A DNA stretch of 64,000 nucleotides from Ruegeria spongiae (GCF_023502395.1 NZ_JAMFMB010000013.1:1-64000); one strand, 5' to 3'. Counted from the first letter of the stretch, positions 7,558 to 17,366 are shown. Notes: generated by a model not told the origin, from the sequence alone. Program-made: numbers and translations.

Positions 7558-9771
7558 ATGAGCAACGCGCCAGATCAGAACACTCCCGAGCTATCGGCCG
7601 AAGATCTGGCCGCCATCGAGGAGAAATTCGACGAGGGCGCAGCGACCCGCAAGGTGACGGATCACTTCGCCCTGTTCCTGCGGTATTTCTCGCTGCTCTT
7701 CGCGACCTATCACTACCTGACGGCGGGGTTTGGTCTGCCACCGGACTATTGGCACATGGGCTGGCACCTGTCGGGCCTCTTTATCCTGATCTATTCGCTC
7801 TATCCGCACATCAAAACCAAGTCCTCCTTCGATTTGAAGACCGGCGCGTTCCGTCTTGGCGGCGTGCCTTACCTGGATGTGATCCTGATGGTGCTGGGGG
7901 TGATGTCGGCGCTTTACATCGGCGTGGCGTGGCACGGCATTCCACTTTTGGGGATCGAAGAGCAGACTTTTCGGATGGGCAACCCAAACACTTATGATCT
8001 GGTGTTCGGCGGCATTCTGATCGTGCTGGTGCTGGATATCGCGCGGCGCACGCTTGGCTGGATCCTGCCCTTCATCATCTGCATTTTCATGGCCTATGCG
8101 CTGTTCGGGCCTCTGTTTCCGGGCATCCTCACTCATCCCGGCGTCAAGTTCAAAACCTTCGTTTCATCGATGTACTTCCCGCAAGAAGGCATCTTTGGCG
8201 TCACGCTCTGGGTGGTTTCGACCATCGTGTTTCACTTCGTGCTGTTCGGCGTGATCGCGCAACGCACCGGGCTGGGGCAGCTGTTTATCGACAACGCCAC
8301 CATCCTTGCCGGGCGCTACACGGGCGGCCCGGCCAAGGTCTCGGTCGTGTCCTCTGCCTTTTTCGGCACCATCTCGGGCTCGTCCGTGGCCAATACCGTT
8401 TCAACCGGCGCGCTCACCATCCCCAACATGAAGCGGTTGGGCTATCCCGGCCATTTCGCCGGTGGGGTCGAGGCCGCGGCCTCGGCGGGGGGGCAGATCA
8501 CCCCACCCATCATGGGGGCGGCGGCCTTCATCATGGCCGAGTTTCTGGAGGTGCCCTATACCACCATTGTGATCGCCGCGATCTTTCCGGCGCTGCTGCA
8601 CTACACCGGCGTGTTTGCCGTGGTCCACCTGATGGCCAAGCGCCTGAAGCTGGAAGGCATGACCAAGGACATGCTGCCCAAATTCACCGAAGTCTGGCGC
8701 GATGGCTGGGCCAATATCGTGCCGCTTGTGGGCCTGCTGGTGGTGCTGTTTTCTGGCTACACGCCTTATATGTCCGCCTTTTGTGGCATCTCGTTGGCGC
8801 TGGTCGCGGGGATGAGCCGCTTCAGGCAGCCGATCACTTGGGTCTATCCCGCCTTCTTCATCGGTTTCGTGATCTGGAAATACATGGGCGACAGTTTCGA
8901 CCTGCCCATGGCCCTGATCCTGATCGCCGGGGCGATGATCGCCACCTTCAACCCGCAAGCGCGCACGACGATCCCGCAGATGACCGACACCATCGAGACC
9001 GGCGTGAAATACGCACTGGCCGTGGGGGCTGCTGCCGCTGCCGTGGGCATTGTGATCGGGGTGATCAACACCACGGGCGTCGGTTTCCGCATCGGGTTCA
9101 TGGTCACGCAAGCGGCCTCCAACCTGGGCAGCGACCTATTTGCGCTGTTCAATATCGGCGGGTTCGAGCTGATTCAGGTCGAGGATCTGACGCTGTTCAT
9201 CAGCCTCGTCTTCATCGCGCTGGCCTGTATCCTGATGGGCGCAGGCGTGCCGACCACGGCGCTTTACATCATGCTGGTCTCGGTGGCGCAGCCCGCGCTG
9301 GCGCAGCTGGGCATTCCGCCCATCGCCAGCCACATGTTCGTGCTCTACTACGGGGTCGTGGCCGAGATCACGCCACCGGTCTGCACCTCAGCCTACGCCG
9401 CTGCCGCCATCGCCAACTCAAACCCCTTCCGCACCGGCATTTCGGCCTTCTCGCTGGGGCTGGGCAAAGTGGTCGCGCCGATGGCCTTTGTCTATGCGCC
9501 CGTGTTGCTCTTCGTGTCCTCGACCGGTTTCGACCTGATTGAGTTCACCTATACCGCAGCCAGTTGCATCGCCGGGGTGCTGGCGCTGTCGGTTGCGGTG
9601 GTGGGCTATTGGATGGCGCCGATGGGCGTGGTGTTCCGCATCCTGATGGCGGTGGCCGGGCTGGTCTTCATTGCGCCCTCGCCGCAGGCCGATCTGGTGG
9701 CGATGCTGATTGCCTGCCCCGCGGTCCTGAGCCAGTTCCTCGCGCGGCGCGCGCAGACCAAACCGGTCTGA
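7558..9771 (+). CDS. TRAP transporter fused permease (4TM-12TM)
   Basis: Membrane protein of 737 residues combining the small DctQ-like and large DctM-like subunits, the arrangement paired with TAXI binding proteins. The N-terminal 60 residues are soluble and acidic. Hydrophobic segments then run to the C-terminus, with GTISGSSVANTVSTGALTIP and GGQITPPIMGAAAFIMAEFL, the conserved DctM ion/substrate motifs, and a second repeat near GAGVPTTALYIMLVSVAQPA and EITPPVCTSAYAAA. It should drive sodium-coupled uptake of the TAXI ligand. The downstream oxidase starts only 5 bases after its stop, so transport and catabolism are co-expressed. Confidence 0.92.
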   Translation: MSNAPDQNTPELSAEDLAAIEEKFDEGAATRKVTDHFALFLRYFSLLFATYHYLTAGFGLPPDYWHMGWHLSGLFILIYSLYPHIKTKSSFDLKTGAFRLGGVPYLDVILMVLGVMSALYIGVAWHGIPLLGIEEQTFRMGNPNTYDLVFGGILIVLVLDIARRTLGWILPFIICIFMAYALFGPLFPGILTHPGVKFKTFVSSMYFPQEGIFGVTLWVVSTIVFHFVLFGVIAQRTGLGQLFIDNATILAGRYTGGPAKVSVVSSAFFGTISGSSVANTVSTGALTIPNMKRLGYPGHFAGGVEAAASAGGQITPPIMGAAAFIMAEFLEVPYTTIVIAAIFPALLHYTGVFAVVHLMAKRLKLEGMTKDMLPKFTEVWRDGWANIVPLVGLLVVLFSGYTPYMSAFCGISLALVAGMSRFRQPITWVYPAFFIGFVIWKYMGDSFDLPMALILIAGAMIATFNPQARTTIPQMTDTIETGVKYALAVGAAAAAVGIVIGVINTTGVGFRIGFMVTQAASNLGSDLFALFNIGGFELIQVEDLTLFISLVFIALACILMGAGVPTTALYIMLVSVAQPALAQLGIPPIASHMFVLYYGVVAEITPPVCTSAYAAAAIANSNPFRTGISAFSLGLGKVVAPMAFVYAPVLLFVSSTGFDLIEFTYTAASCIAGVLALSVAVVGYWMAPMGVVFRILMAVAGLVFIAPSPQADLVAMLIACPAVLSQFLARRAQTKPV

Positions 9772-9776
9772 CCCGA

Positions 9777-11051
9777 ATGGCACAGGAGGTAACCATTCTG
9801 GGTGCTGGGGCTGTTGGTATCTGCACCGCCCTCTCGCTGGCCGAGCGCGGTCTCACCGTGCGGCTGATCGACCGGGGCGATCCGGGGCAAGAGACAACCT
9901 TTGGCAATGCGGGCGTGATCTCGCCCTGGTCCTTCGTGCCACAGTCGCTGCCGGGTCTGTGGCGTCAGTTGCCTGTGTTGATGCTGGGCAAACACCGCCC
10001 TCTCAGCGTGCGCGCCAGCTATTGGCCGCGAATGGTGACATGGGGGATGGCGTTTCTGCGTCAGGGCACCCCCACCCGCGTCCAGCAAGCCGCAGATGCG
10101 ATGGAGGTGCTTTGCGCGCCGTCTATCGACCTCTATCGCCGCCACCTGCGTGGTACTGGTGAAGAGGCGCTGATTCGCGATTGCGCCTATGTCCATGCCT
10201 TCCGCGATGGCAGTCGTGCCTCGCTTGATGCAATCGACTACCGAATCCGGTGGGAAAAAGGCGGGCGGTTGGAGCTTGTGGGCAGTGACGAGCTGCGTCG
10301 GATCGAACCGGCGCTGTCGCATGATTTCAAGGCTGCCGTTCTGATCCATGGGCAGGCGCGGGCGCTGGCACCCGGGCGGCTGGCCACAGTGCTGGCCGAC
10401 AAGGCGCGGGGTCTTGGCGTCGAGGTGCTGCGGCGTGATATCCGCGCGCTGCGCCGGGAAGCGACCGGATGGCGGATTGAGTGCGGTGACGAGACCTTTG
10501 CGGCACAGCGTGTTGTTGTCGCGATGGGGGCATGGTCTGCTGACCTGCTGCAGCCGCTGGGCATTTCGGTGCCGCTGGCCGCGGAGCGCGGCTATCATCT
10601 GGAATTTCCTGATCCGGGGATCGAGCTGACCAATTCGGTGACGGACACCGATGCGAAATTTGTCGCCAGTAGCATGGAAGGCGGGATGCGTGTCGCGGGT
10701 CAGGCTGAGTTCGGTGACGTTGACGCGCCGCCTGATCCGCGAAAGCAGAGATACATGCTGGCGCAGGCACGCGCGGCACTTCCGGACCTGAACGCATCAA
10801 ATCCAGGATTCTGGATGGGGCGGCGTCCCTCTTTCCCTGACAGCCTGCCGATGATCGGCGGTTTCGAGGGGCATCCGGGGCTGTTCGCGGGGTTTGGCCA
10901 CTCCCATTACGGGTTGATGATGGCCCCCAAAACCGGTGAACTTCTGGCTGACCTTTTGACTGCACGTGCACCAAACATTGACCTCGCGGCCTATTCGACG
11001 CGCCGGTTTTCGCGCGGTCTTGTCCCCTTTGCAGAGGCGCACAATGGCTGA
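9777..11051 (+). CDS. DadA-like FAD-dependent D-amino-acid oxidoreductase
   Basis: About 424 residues. The start at 9777 gives MAQEVTILGAGAVGICTALS, a dinucleotide-binding GxGxxG fold, followed by RGDPGQETTFGNAGVISPWS, which matches the DadA family's flavin-contact region. GFGHSHYGLMMAPKTGELLADL near the C-terminus is the usual closing FAD segment. Such enzymes oxidise D-amino acids or related amines to oxo acids, passing electrons to quinone or oxygen. It lies directly after the TRAP permease, and its last bases overlap the racemase start. Confidence 0.85.
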   Translation: MAQEVTILGAGAVGICTALSLAERGLTVRLIDRGDPGQETTFGNAGVISPWSFVPQSLPGLWRQLPVLMLGKHRPLSVRASYWPRMVTWGMAFLRQGTPTRVQQAADAMEVLCAPSIDLYRRHLRGTGEEALIRDCAYVHAFRDGSRASLDAIDYRIRWEKGGRLELVGSDELRRIEPALSHDFKAAVLIHGQARALAPGRLATVLADKARGLGVEVLRRDIRALRREATGWRIECGDETFAAQRVVVAMGAWSADLLQPLGISVPLAAERGYHLEFPDPGIELTNSVTDTDAKFVASSMEGGMRVAGQAEFGDVDAPPDPRKQRYMLAQARAALPDLNASNPGFWMGRRPSFPDSLPMIGGFEGHPGLFAGFGHSHYGLMMAPKTGELLADLLTARAPNIDLAAYSTRRFSRGLVPFAEAHNG

Positions 11052-11763
11052 TCCAACTGCTCCCATCGGCATCCTGTGCCTCGACACCGCATTCGCCAAG
11101 CCCCCCGGCCATATCCGCTGCGCCAATAGCCTGCCGTTTCCGACGATGAAAGCGGTGGTCCAAGGCACGACAATTGCTGAATTGCTGGACCGCCCTAGCG
11201 ACGCTTTCTTCGCGCCGTTTCTTGAGGCGGCCCGCGATCTTGAACGCAAGGGCTGCGCCGCGATCACCGGCAGTTGCGGTTTCATGGCGCTCTATCAGAA
11301 CGAACTTTCGCAGGCGGTTTCGGTTCCGGTCTTTGCCTCGAGCCTCATTCAAATCCAGCTGATGCATCAGATGGCGGGCGGGCGCGGCAAGGTTGGCGTC
11401 ATAACCGCAAAGCGACGCGCGCTCACCGACCGGCATTTCGCGGCGGTTGGAGTCGGCGACACGCCGGTCGCCATCGCAGGGATGCAAGACCAGCCCGAGT
11501 TTTCGGATGTCATCCTGAATGACAAGAGGACCGAGATAGACGAAAACCGGTTGACCACCGAACTCGTGGCGGTCGGGGACAGTCTGATGCGTCAAAACCA
11601 GGATGTGCGATCGATCGTATTGGAATGCACCGATCTTGCACCCTATGCCCACCATCTTCAGCGTGCCCTCGGCGTGCCGGTGGCCGATCTGACGAGCCTG
11701 GCCAAGATGGTGCATGCGATCGTCGCGCGCAGGCCGTTTGCCGGGCAGGTGTCATACGATTAG
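11044..11763 (+). CDS. Asp/Glu/hydantoin racemase-family protein
   Basis: About 239 residues from the ATG at 11044, which overlaps the upstream oxidase by 8 bases. The two-cysteine acid/base pair typical of cofactor-independent racemases is present: GSCGFM in the first half and LECTDL in the second. Family members racemise aspartate, glutamate or hydantoins. Paired with a D-amino-acid oxidase, it may convert the imported L-form to the D-form that the oxidase accepts. The exact substrate is not readable. Confidence 0.78.
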   Translation: MADPTAPIGILCLDTAFAKPPGHIRCANSLPFPTMKAVVQGTTIAELLDRPSDAFFAPFLEAARDLERKGCAAITGSCGFMALYQNELSQAVSVPVFASSLIQIQLMHQMAGGRGKVGVITAKRRALTDRHFAAVGVGDTPVAIAGMQDQPEFSDVILNDKRTEIDENRLTTELVAVGDSLMRQNQDVRSIVLECTDLAPYAHHLQRALGVPVADLTSLAKMVHAIVARRPFAGQVSYD

Positions 11764-12382
11764 GAGCCGACCGCCAGATAAGAACTCCACCGCTACCAAG
11801 TCAAGGATCGTCATATCCTAGCTTGATTTGCATTTTGCGAAACTGCTTCGGCGTGCCAGCTCTAAGTGTTGAAACAGTCTCATGCGGTCTTACAAAGAAT
11901 AACTCAAGGGGCCGCATCCCATAAAGACCGTTCACCCGCATTGCTCCAAGTGATGAAAACCTATCAAAGAGCGGTTCTCTGGATTCCTGAATTTGGGCAT
12001 CTGTCAATCCTTGGCGCGGTCTGAGTCCCAATCGAGGCAGTACCGGCTGCGCTCGCAGAACAGTAGATCATCACATGCTGGGACTGATCAAAATTGCCGC
12101 AGGTCCAAAGAAATGCCGCGTAAGCAATGCTCGAATCTTCAGAAGTTGGCTTCGTCCCGAAATGTGGTCGCCCGTCTGCCAGAGGTCGGCTGTACGCACC
12201 TCCCTCTTACTCTCCATTGATGCTTCAACTGCTGCGATCTGAACACTGCGTCTGCCACGAGTCACGACAAGATCAGTAAGTTGGTTTTCATTGTAAGTGT
12301 AAGCTCGATCATGCCAGATCCAAGTAACAGATTTTGGAAAGCCGTGGAGGGGCGTTAACGCGGCAATAGCTGGCGGTTGCAC
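11764..12382. other. 619-base gap, lower GC, no clear gene
   Basis: By eye this stretch is more AT-rich than the genes on either side. On the minus strand a 76-codon frame (11801-12031, with FVRPHETVSTL and FRKMQIKLGYDDP) and a 103-codon frame (12071-12382) are open. The first reads like real protein sequence, but I cannot assign a family. Either could be the remnant of a lost gene. I see no repeat or RNA structure. Confidence 0.4.
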
Positions 12383-13318
12383 TCAACTTCCGGGTTCAGG
12401 CACAACCCCGATGTCAGGAAATTGACCCATTAACCAATCTCTGAACCGGGAAAGGTGCTCCGACTGCTGGCGGCTAGCTGGCTCAACCAGGTAAATCCCA
12501 TTTCCGGTTTCTATCATATGTGTGCCTATCCAAACCAATTGTCCTTGGTCAATTTTTCCCCTGACCAGATGTTCCCAGCCCAAGGCCACGCCTTGCCCGA
12601 TAACGGCTGCATCAACGGCGGAATGATAGTCAGAAACTGTGAGGCCGACTTTAGCGATAGAAGGCTTGGTCCGCAAAGCGCGGAACCAGTCCTGCCATCC
12701 GATCCGGACACGTTTCGGTTCATCAACGTGAATTAGATCAGCTTGGGTAAGCACGCTCAGGTCGGCAAGCCCGGGGTGACGTGCGACATAGTCCGGAGAG
12801 GCGACAGCACCAACCCGTTCGGGGAGCAAAAACCAACTCTGTACATCGTCCCATTTCCCGTCACCCAGCCGGGCAGAAAAATCCACCCCCCGGGCATCGA
12901 GATCCACCATATCTGAATCGCTTTCTTCCAGATGCAACGCAACATCCGGGTTCAACCCGGAAAAATCCGAGACGCGGGGAAGCATCCAAAGCGCGACAAA
13001 GCTTGATGAAAAACAGGCCCGCACAACAGGGGCCTCTTTCTGTCCTGCCAGTTCCTGCACCACATCGGACATCTGCTGAAGCAATGCCCGCGCTTCGCCG
13101 ACAAAGGCCTTCCCTTTCGGGGTCAACCCCAGCCCGCGGTGTTCTCTTTCGAACAGCGGAAACCCCAGCGCGTCTTCGGTTGCCCGGACTGCCTTGCTCA
13201 CTGCGGGTTGGGATATGCCCAACTCTTCCGCTGCGGCGGTAAAGGATAGATGGCGTCCGACGGCCTCGACCGCGAACAAGTGGTTTAGTGACTTGAGTCG
13301 GCGCCGCAACAGATGCAT
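12383..13318 (-). CDS. LysR-family (GcvA-like) transcriptional regulator
   Basis: 311 residues. The N-terminal winged helix has FAVEAVGRHLSFTAAAEELG then SQPAVSKAVRATEDALGFPL and an FERE segment, the pattern of the GcvA branch. The rest is an effector-binding domain. It is divergent from the dimethylglycine-dehydrogenase-like/MttB operon and should control it. No strong ribosome site precedes the ATG, which overlaps a LysR-type palindrome at 13317-13331. Confidence 0.88.
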   Translation of the reverse strand: MHLLRRRLKSLNHLFAVEAVGRHLSFTAAAEELGISQPAVSKAVRATEDALGFPLFEREHRGLGLTPKGKAFVGEARALLQQMSDVVQELAGQKEAPVVRACFSSSFVALWMLPRVSDFSGLNPDVALHLEESDSDMVDLDARGVDFSARLGDGKWDDVQSWFLLPERVGAVASPDYVARHPGLADLSVLTQADLIHVDEPKRVRIGWQDWFRALRTKPSIAKVGLTVSDYHSAVDAAVIGQGVALGWEHLVRGKIDQGQLVWIGTHMIETGNGIYLVEPASRQQSEHLSRFRDWLMGQFPDIGVVPEPGS

Positions 13319-13331
13319 AACTTTTAGTTAT
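13317..13331. promoter_or_regulatory. LysR-type box ATAAC-N5-GTTAT
   Basis: Perfect 5-base arms around a 5-base spacer, the classic T-N11-A shape. It overlaps the regulator's own start codon and lies about 80 bases before the flavoprotein gene, a position suited to autorepression and divergent activation. Confidence 0.5.
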
Positions 13332-13409
13332 GTGCTGCATGAAAAACTGTCAAGATCACAACGCCTGCCCAAAACGATACCCTTCTTCCAAAAGAAAATG
13401 AGGGACCCA

Positions 13410-15851
13410 ATGAAAAGCGAAACGGAAGTTGTTGTGGTCGGCGGCGGGTGCGTCGGCGCTTCTATCCTGTACGGCCTCGCCAAGCATGGCTGCCGAGATG
13501 TCGTTATGCTGGAACGCAGCCAGATGACGGCAGGTTCCACCTGGCATGCGGCGGGGCTGCTGGTGACTTTTGTGCGCTCCCACAATATCAGCCGGATGAC
13601 CCAGGAAACGATCGACATCTACTCTCGGGTGGAGAAAGAGCTGGGCGCTTCGGTTGGGCTGCATAAGGTCGGCCAGCTGCGTGTCGCAAATACCCGCGAG
13701 CGGATGGACGAGTTTCTATCCTATATCGGCATTGCCGAGGCGGCTGGCATTGATGCGCAGATTCTGACACCCGAGGAAGTGCTGGAAAAACATCCGTTTC
13801 TGAATCCGAACGAGAACATCAAAGGCGGTATTTTCCATTCGCAGGATGGCTATGTAAATCCGGCCGACATCACCATGGCACTGGCCAAGTTGGCGCGCGA
13901 CAAGGGCGCAAGCATTTATCAGCAGACTGAAGCGCAGGGCTACGAACAGCTTGCCGATGGCCGCTGGAAGGTGACGACCAACAAGGGTGAAATCACCTGC
14001 AAGCATCTGATTTTCGCCACCGGCAACTATGCCCGCGAAAATGCCAAACGCGTGGGGTTGGATCTGCCCTGCGTACCGATCCTGCACCAATATTGGACGA
14101 CCGAGCCCCTGCCTGAACTGGTGGAGCGCCGCAAGCAGGGGCTGCCGCAATACCCGATCCTGCGCGACGAGGATTATGGCGCTTACCTGCGTGAGGACGT
14201 GGGCGGGCTGCAGTTCGGTCCATATGAGCATGAAAAAGACCTCAAGCTTTGGGGCGTGGACGGCGTGCCCAAGAACTTTGGAATGGATTTGCTGCCGGAA
14301 GATTTCGAAGCCTGCGAAACCCAGTGGGAGCAGGCGCTGGAGCGGGTGCCGATGCTTGGTACCGTCGGCATCAAATCAAACACCCGAGGTCCGATCCAGA
14401 TGACCCCGGACGAGCTGCCGCTGGTCGGTCCGGCGCCGGGGCATGAAAACCTGTGGCTGGCCGAAGGCGTGCCCGGCGGCATCCTGTGGGGCGGCACCAT
14501 TGGCGAGCGGCTTGCGCGCTGGATAATAAACGGCGATCCGGGCATCGACATGTCCGAAATCGACGCCCGACGGATCGGCAACCACGTCTCCAAGCGCTGG
14601 ACCGCCGACAAGGTGCATGAGACCTGGGGTACGCATATGGAGCCGCATGTCCCGGGCGAGGACCGGCCCGCTGCTCGGCCTGCCAAAACTGCCCCGTCCT
14701 ATGATCTGCTGACCTCAAAGGGTGCGGTCTGGACTGTGCTCGACGGCTGGGAGTTCCCGCGCTGGTTTGCGCCATCGCCCGAATTGGCAGTCCCTGAACA
14801 CAGCTTCCGCCGGACCCGGCATATGCAATATGTCCAGGACGAAGTGCGGGCCGTGCGCGAGGCTGCCGGCCTGATCGACATGGCGCCGATGACGAAGTTC
14901 ACGGTCAAAGGCCCCGGTGCCGCCGCCTGGCTGGATGGTCTCTTTGCCAACACTCTGCCCAAAATCGGACGCGTCGGCCTGACGGTGATGTGCAATCGGC
15001 AAGGCGGCATCATCGGCGAATACACGGTGATCCGCTATGGCGAGAATGACTTCTATCTGGTCAGCACCCCGTCAGGCGAGGCGCTGAACTGGGATGTTCT
15101 GGGACACTACCTGCCGCCGGATGGCAGCGTGATCCTGCAGAATGTCTCTGAACAAATGGGGGTATTGGCGCTGTCTGGGCCAAAGGCGCGGGACATCCTG
15201 CAGCCGCTGTCGGACAACGACCTGTCGAACGATGCCTTTCCCTGGTTGTCGGCGCAGATGGGGGAAGTCGGATATGCCCGCGATGTGCACCTGATCCGGG
15301 TGTCGTACTCCGGCGAGCTGGGGTGGGAATTGCACCATCCGGTAAGTTACGGTCGCCACTTGGTGGATCTGCTGATCAAGGCGGGTGAACCGCATGGTAT
15401 GAAGCTGTTCGGACTTGAGGCTATCGAGTCGCTGCGGTTGGACAAAAGCTACCGAGCGATCCGGCGCGAGCTGGCGCCAGATATCAGCCCGCTGGAGGCT
15501 GGGCTGGACCGGTTCGTGAAGCTGGACAAGGGCGACTTTGTGGGACGGGATGCTCTGCGGGCGCAGCAAGAGGCCGGGCTCACCCGCCGTCTTGTGACAC
15601 TGAAGCTGCCTGCTGCGGATACGTCGGTCATCGCTGATGAAGGGGTGTATCAGAGGGGAACTCTGGTTGGACGGGTGACCTCTGGCGGCTATTCCTATCA
15701 CTTTGGCCACGACATTGCGATGGCGCTGCTGCCGCCGGAACTGGGCACGCCAGGCACCCGGGTGCAGGTGCATATCCATAATGAAATGCGCGACGCCGAC
15801 GTGGTTGCGGACAGCATGTATGACCCGGCCAGCGCCCGGGCGCGGATGTAG
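13410..15851 (+). CDS. FAD oxidoreductase fused to GcvT domain (dimethylglycine/sarcosine dehydrogenase family)
   Basis: About 813 residues. The FAD domain (roughly 1-430) opens with VVVVGGGCVGASILYGLAKH and has GSTWHAAGLL, where the His corresponds to the covalent flavin site of dimethylglycine and sarcosine dehydrogenases. The C-terminal half is an aminomethyltransferase (GcvT) fold that hands the released one-carbon unit to tetrahydrofolate; GELGWELHHP and LEAIESLRLDKSYR are its blocks. The frame is open further upstream, but the ATG at 13410 gives the natural N-terminus. The MttB homologue starts 9 bases after it. Likely role: oxidative N-demethylation of a methylated amine or betaine derivative. 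The substrate is uncertain. Confidence 0.88.
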   Translation: MKSETEVVVVGGGCVGASILYGLAKHGCRDVVMLERSQMTAGSTWHAAGLLVTFVRSHNISRMTQETIDIYSRVEKELGASVGLHKVGQLRVANTRERMDEFLSYIGIAEAAGIDAQILTPEEVLEKHPFLNPNENIKGGIFHSQDGYVNPADITMALAKLARDKGASIYQQTEAQGYEQLADGRWKVTTNKGEITCKHLIFATGNYARENAKRVGLDLPCVPILHQYWTTEPLPELVERRKQGLPQYPILRDEDYGAYLREDVGGLQFGPYEHEKDLKLWGVDGVPKNFGMDLLPEDFEACETQWEQALERVPMLGTVGIKSNTRGPIQMTPDELPLVGPAPGHENLWLAEGVPGGILWGGTIGERLARWIINGDPGIDMSEIDARRIGNHVSKRWTADKVHETWGTHMEPHVPGEDRPAARPAKTAPSYDLLTSKGAVWTVLDGWEFPRWFAPSPELAVPEHSFRRTRHMQYVQDEVRAVREAAGLIDMAPMTKFTVKGPGAAAWLDGLFANTLPKIGRVGLTVMCNRQGGIIGEYTVIRYGENDFYLVSTPSGEALNWDVLGHYLPPDGSVILQNVSEQMGVLALSGPKARDILQPLSDNDLSNDAFPWLSAQMGEVGYARDVHLIRVSYSGELGWELHHPVSYGRHLVDLLIKAGEPHGMKLFGLEAIESLRLDKSYRAIRRELAPDISPLEAGLDRFVKLDKGDFVGRDALRAQQEAGLTRRLVTLKLPAADTSVIADEGVYQRGTLVGRVTSGGYSYHFGHDIAMALLPPELGTPGTRVQVHIHNEMRDADVVADSMYDPASARARM

Positions 15852-15860
15852 GAGAGAGCA

Positions 15861-17366
15861 ATGGCAAGACCAACACGCCGCGGTCGTGCCGCCAGGATCA
15901 AGGCCAGGACCGACGCCCCGATCCTGTACAAGCCAACGCTGAACCGCAATGTAGGCCCGGTGAATCTGCTGAGCGAAGAGGGGATCGAGAAAATCCACGC
16001 CGCAGTTCTGCACATCGTCGAGAATATCGGTGTGGAGTTCCGGGACGCGTCAGCGCTTGAGGACTGGCGGAAAGCCGGTGCCAGAGTTGACGGAGAACGG
16101 GTCCGTATTGGCCGCGATTTATTCATGGCGCTGATCGGGTATATTCCCGACGGGTACAAATTCCACGCGCGCAACCCGGAGCGCTCGGTCGATGTGGGTG
16201 GGGCGAATTCGATCTTCGCAAACTGCTATGGCGCGCCGTTCGTCTATGATCTCGATGGCATCAGACGGCCATCGCAACTGGCGGACAGTCAGAACTTTCT
16301 GCGGCTCGCGCAGATGAGCCCGGCGATGCATGTGGCCGGCGTGCTGCCGGTTGAACCGCAGGACATTCCGGTGCCAGAGCGGCATCTGGATCTGGTCAGT
16401 TCCGCGCTGACCCTCAGCGATAAGCCCATCATGGGCAGCGTCACCTCCGAAATCGCCGCGCGCGACACCCTCGACATGCTGCGGATCGTGTTTGGCGAGG
16501 AGCACCTTGAGCAGAACGTCGTCGTTACGGCTCTGCTCAACTGCAATTCGCCACTGGTTTGGGACGAGACCATGCTGCAATCGCTGCGGGTCTACGCCGC
16601 TGCCAATCAACCCGCCTTGCTGACCCCCTTTCTGCTGGCCGGCGCTAGCGGACCGGCCAGCCCTTTGGGCGGCGTGGCCCAGCTCCTCGCAGAGGCACTG
16701 GCCGGAATGGCGTATGCCCAGATGATCCGGCGCGGCTGTCCGATGGTTTTGGGGGTGGCCCTGATGGGTGTGTCGATGAAAACCGGCGCGCCGATGCTGG
16801 GAACGGCGGAACCAGGGTTGATGAACCTCCTCGTTGGGCAGATGGCACGGTTCTACGGCGTGCCGTGGCGGTCCTGCACCATGTGGTCCGGTTCCAAGAT
16901 GGCGGATCTGCAGGCAGGCTATGACAGCGCAAACGCGATGTGGCCGGTACTGCTGGGCGGCTGCAATTACATCATGCATTCGGCGGGCTTTCTCGAGGGC
17001 TCCCTTGGCGTGTCCTACGCCAAATGGGTTCAGGATTCCCATCAACTGGAAGGGTTTTACCGGTTCTTCGAAGGGATCAGATCCGAAGATCTTGAGCCGT
17101 TGCTGGGAGACATTGCAGAGGTCGGCCCCGGCGGGCATTTTCTTGGCACCGATCACACGCGTGAAAACCCGTTTGTGGTCAATACGCTTCAGAACAATGA
17201 CAGCTACGAGCAATGGCTTGAAGATGGTGCCAAATCCGCCGAATTGGTGGGGGCCGAAGAAGCTCGTCGGATGCTGGCAGCCTACGCGCCGCCGCCGTTG
17301 CCCGAGGAAACCGCCGCAGCTTTGAACGAATTCACCCAGAGCAGGCGGCAGCTATACCGGGCCTGA
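15861..17366 (+). CDS. MttB-superfamily methyltransferase without pyrrolysine
   Basis: 501 residues, full length for the trimethylamine methyltransferase (MttB/MtgB) family. The frame is continuous with no internal amber codon, so it belongs to the non-pyrrolysine branch, whose characterised members demethylate glycine betaine, proline betaine or carnitine rather than trimethylamine. Conserved glycine-rich blocks such as LGTAEPGLMNLLVGQMARFYG and LLGGCNYIMHSAGFLEGSLG are present. The N-terminus (MARPTRRGRAARIK) is basic, as usual for roseobacter copies. A corrinoid protein partner is not encoded nearby. Context suggests it works with the flavoprotein on one methylated amine. Confidence 0.85.
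   Translation: MARPTRRGRAARIKARTDAPILYKPTLNRNVGPVNLLSEEGIEKIHAAVLHIVENIGVEFRDASALEDWRKAGARVDGERVRIGRDLFMALIGYIPDGYKFHARNPERSVDVGGANSIFANCYGAPFVYDLDGIRRPSQLADSQNFLRLAQMSPAMHVAGVLPVEPQDIPVPERHLDLVSSALTLSDKPIMGSVTSEIAARDTLDMLRIVFGEEHLEQNVVVTALLNCNSPLVWDETMLQSLRVYAAANQPALLTPFLLAGASGPASPLGGVAQLLAEALAGMAYAQMIRRGCPMVLGVALMGVSMKTGAPMLGTAEPGLMNLLVGQMARFYGVPWRSCTMWSGSKMADLQAGYDSANAMWPVLLGGCNYIMHSAGFLEGSLGVSYAKWVQDSHQLEGFYRFFEGIRSEDLEPLLGDIAEVGPGGHFLGTDHTRENPFVVNTLQNNDSYEQWLEDGAKSAELVGAEEARRMLAAYAPPPLPEETAAALNEFTQSRRQLYRA

Noticed and set aside
15861-17366. Pyrrolysine-containing trimethylamine methyltransferase
   Set aside because: The frame has no internal TAG codon and runs to a TGA stop.
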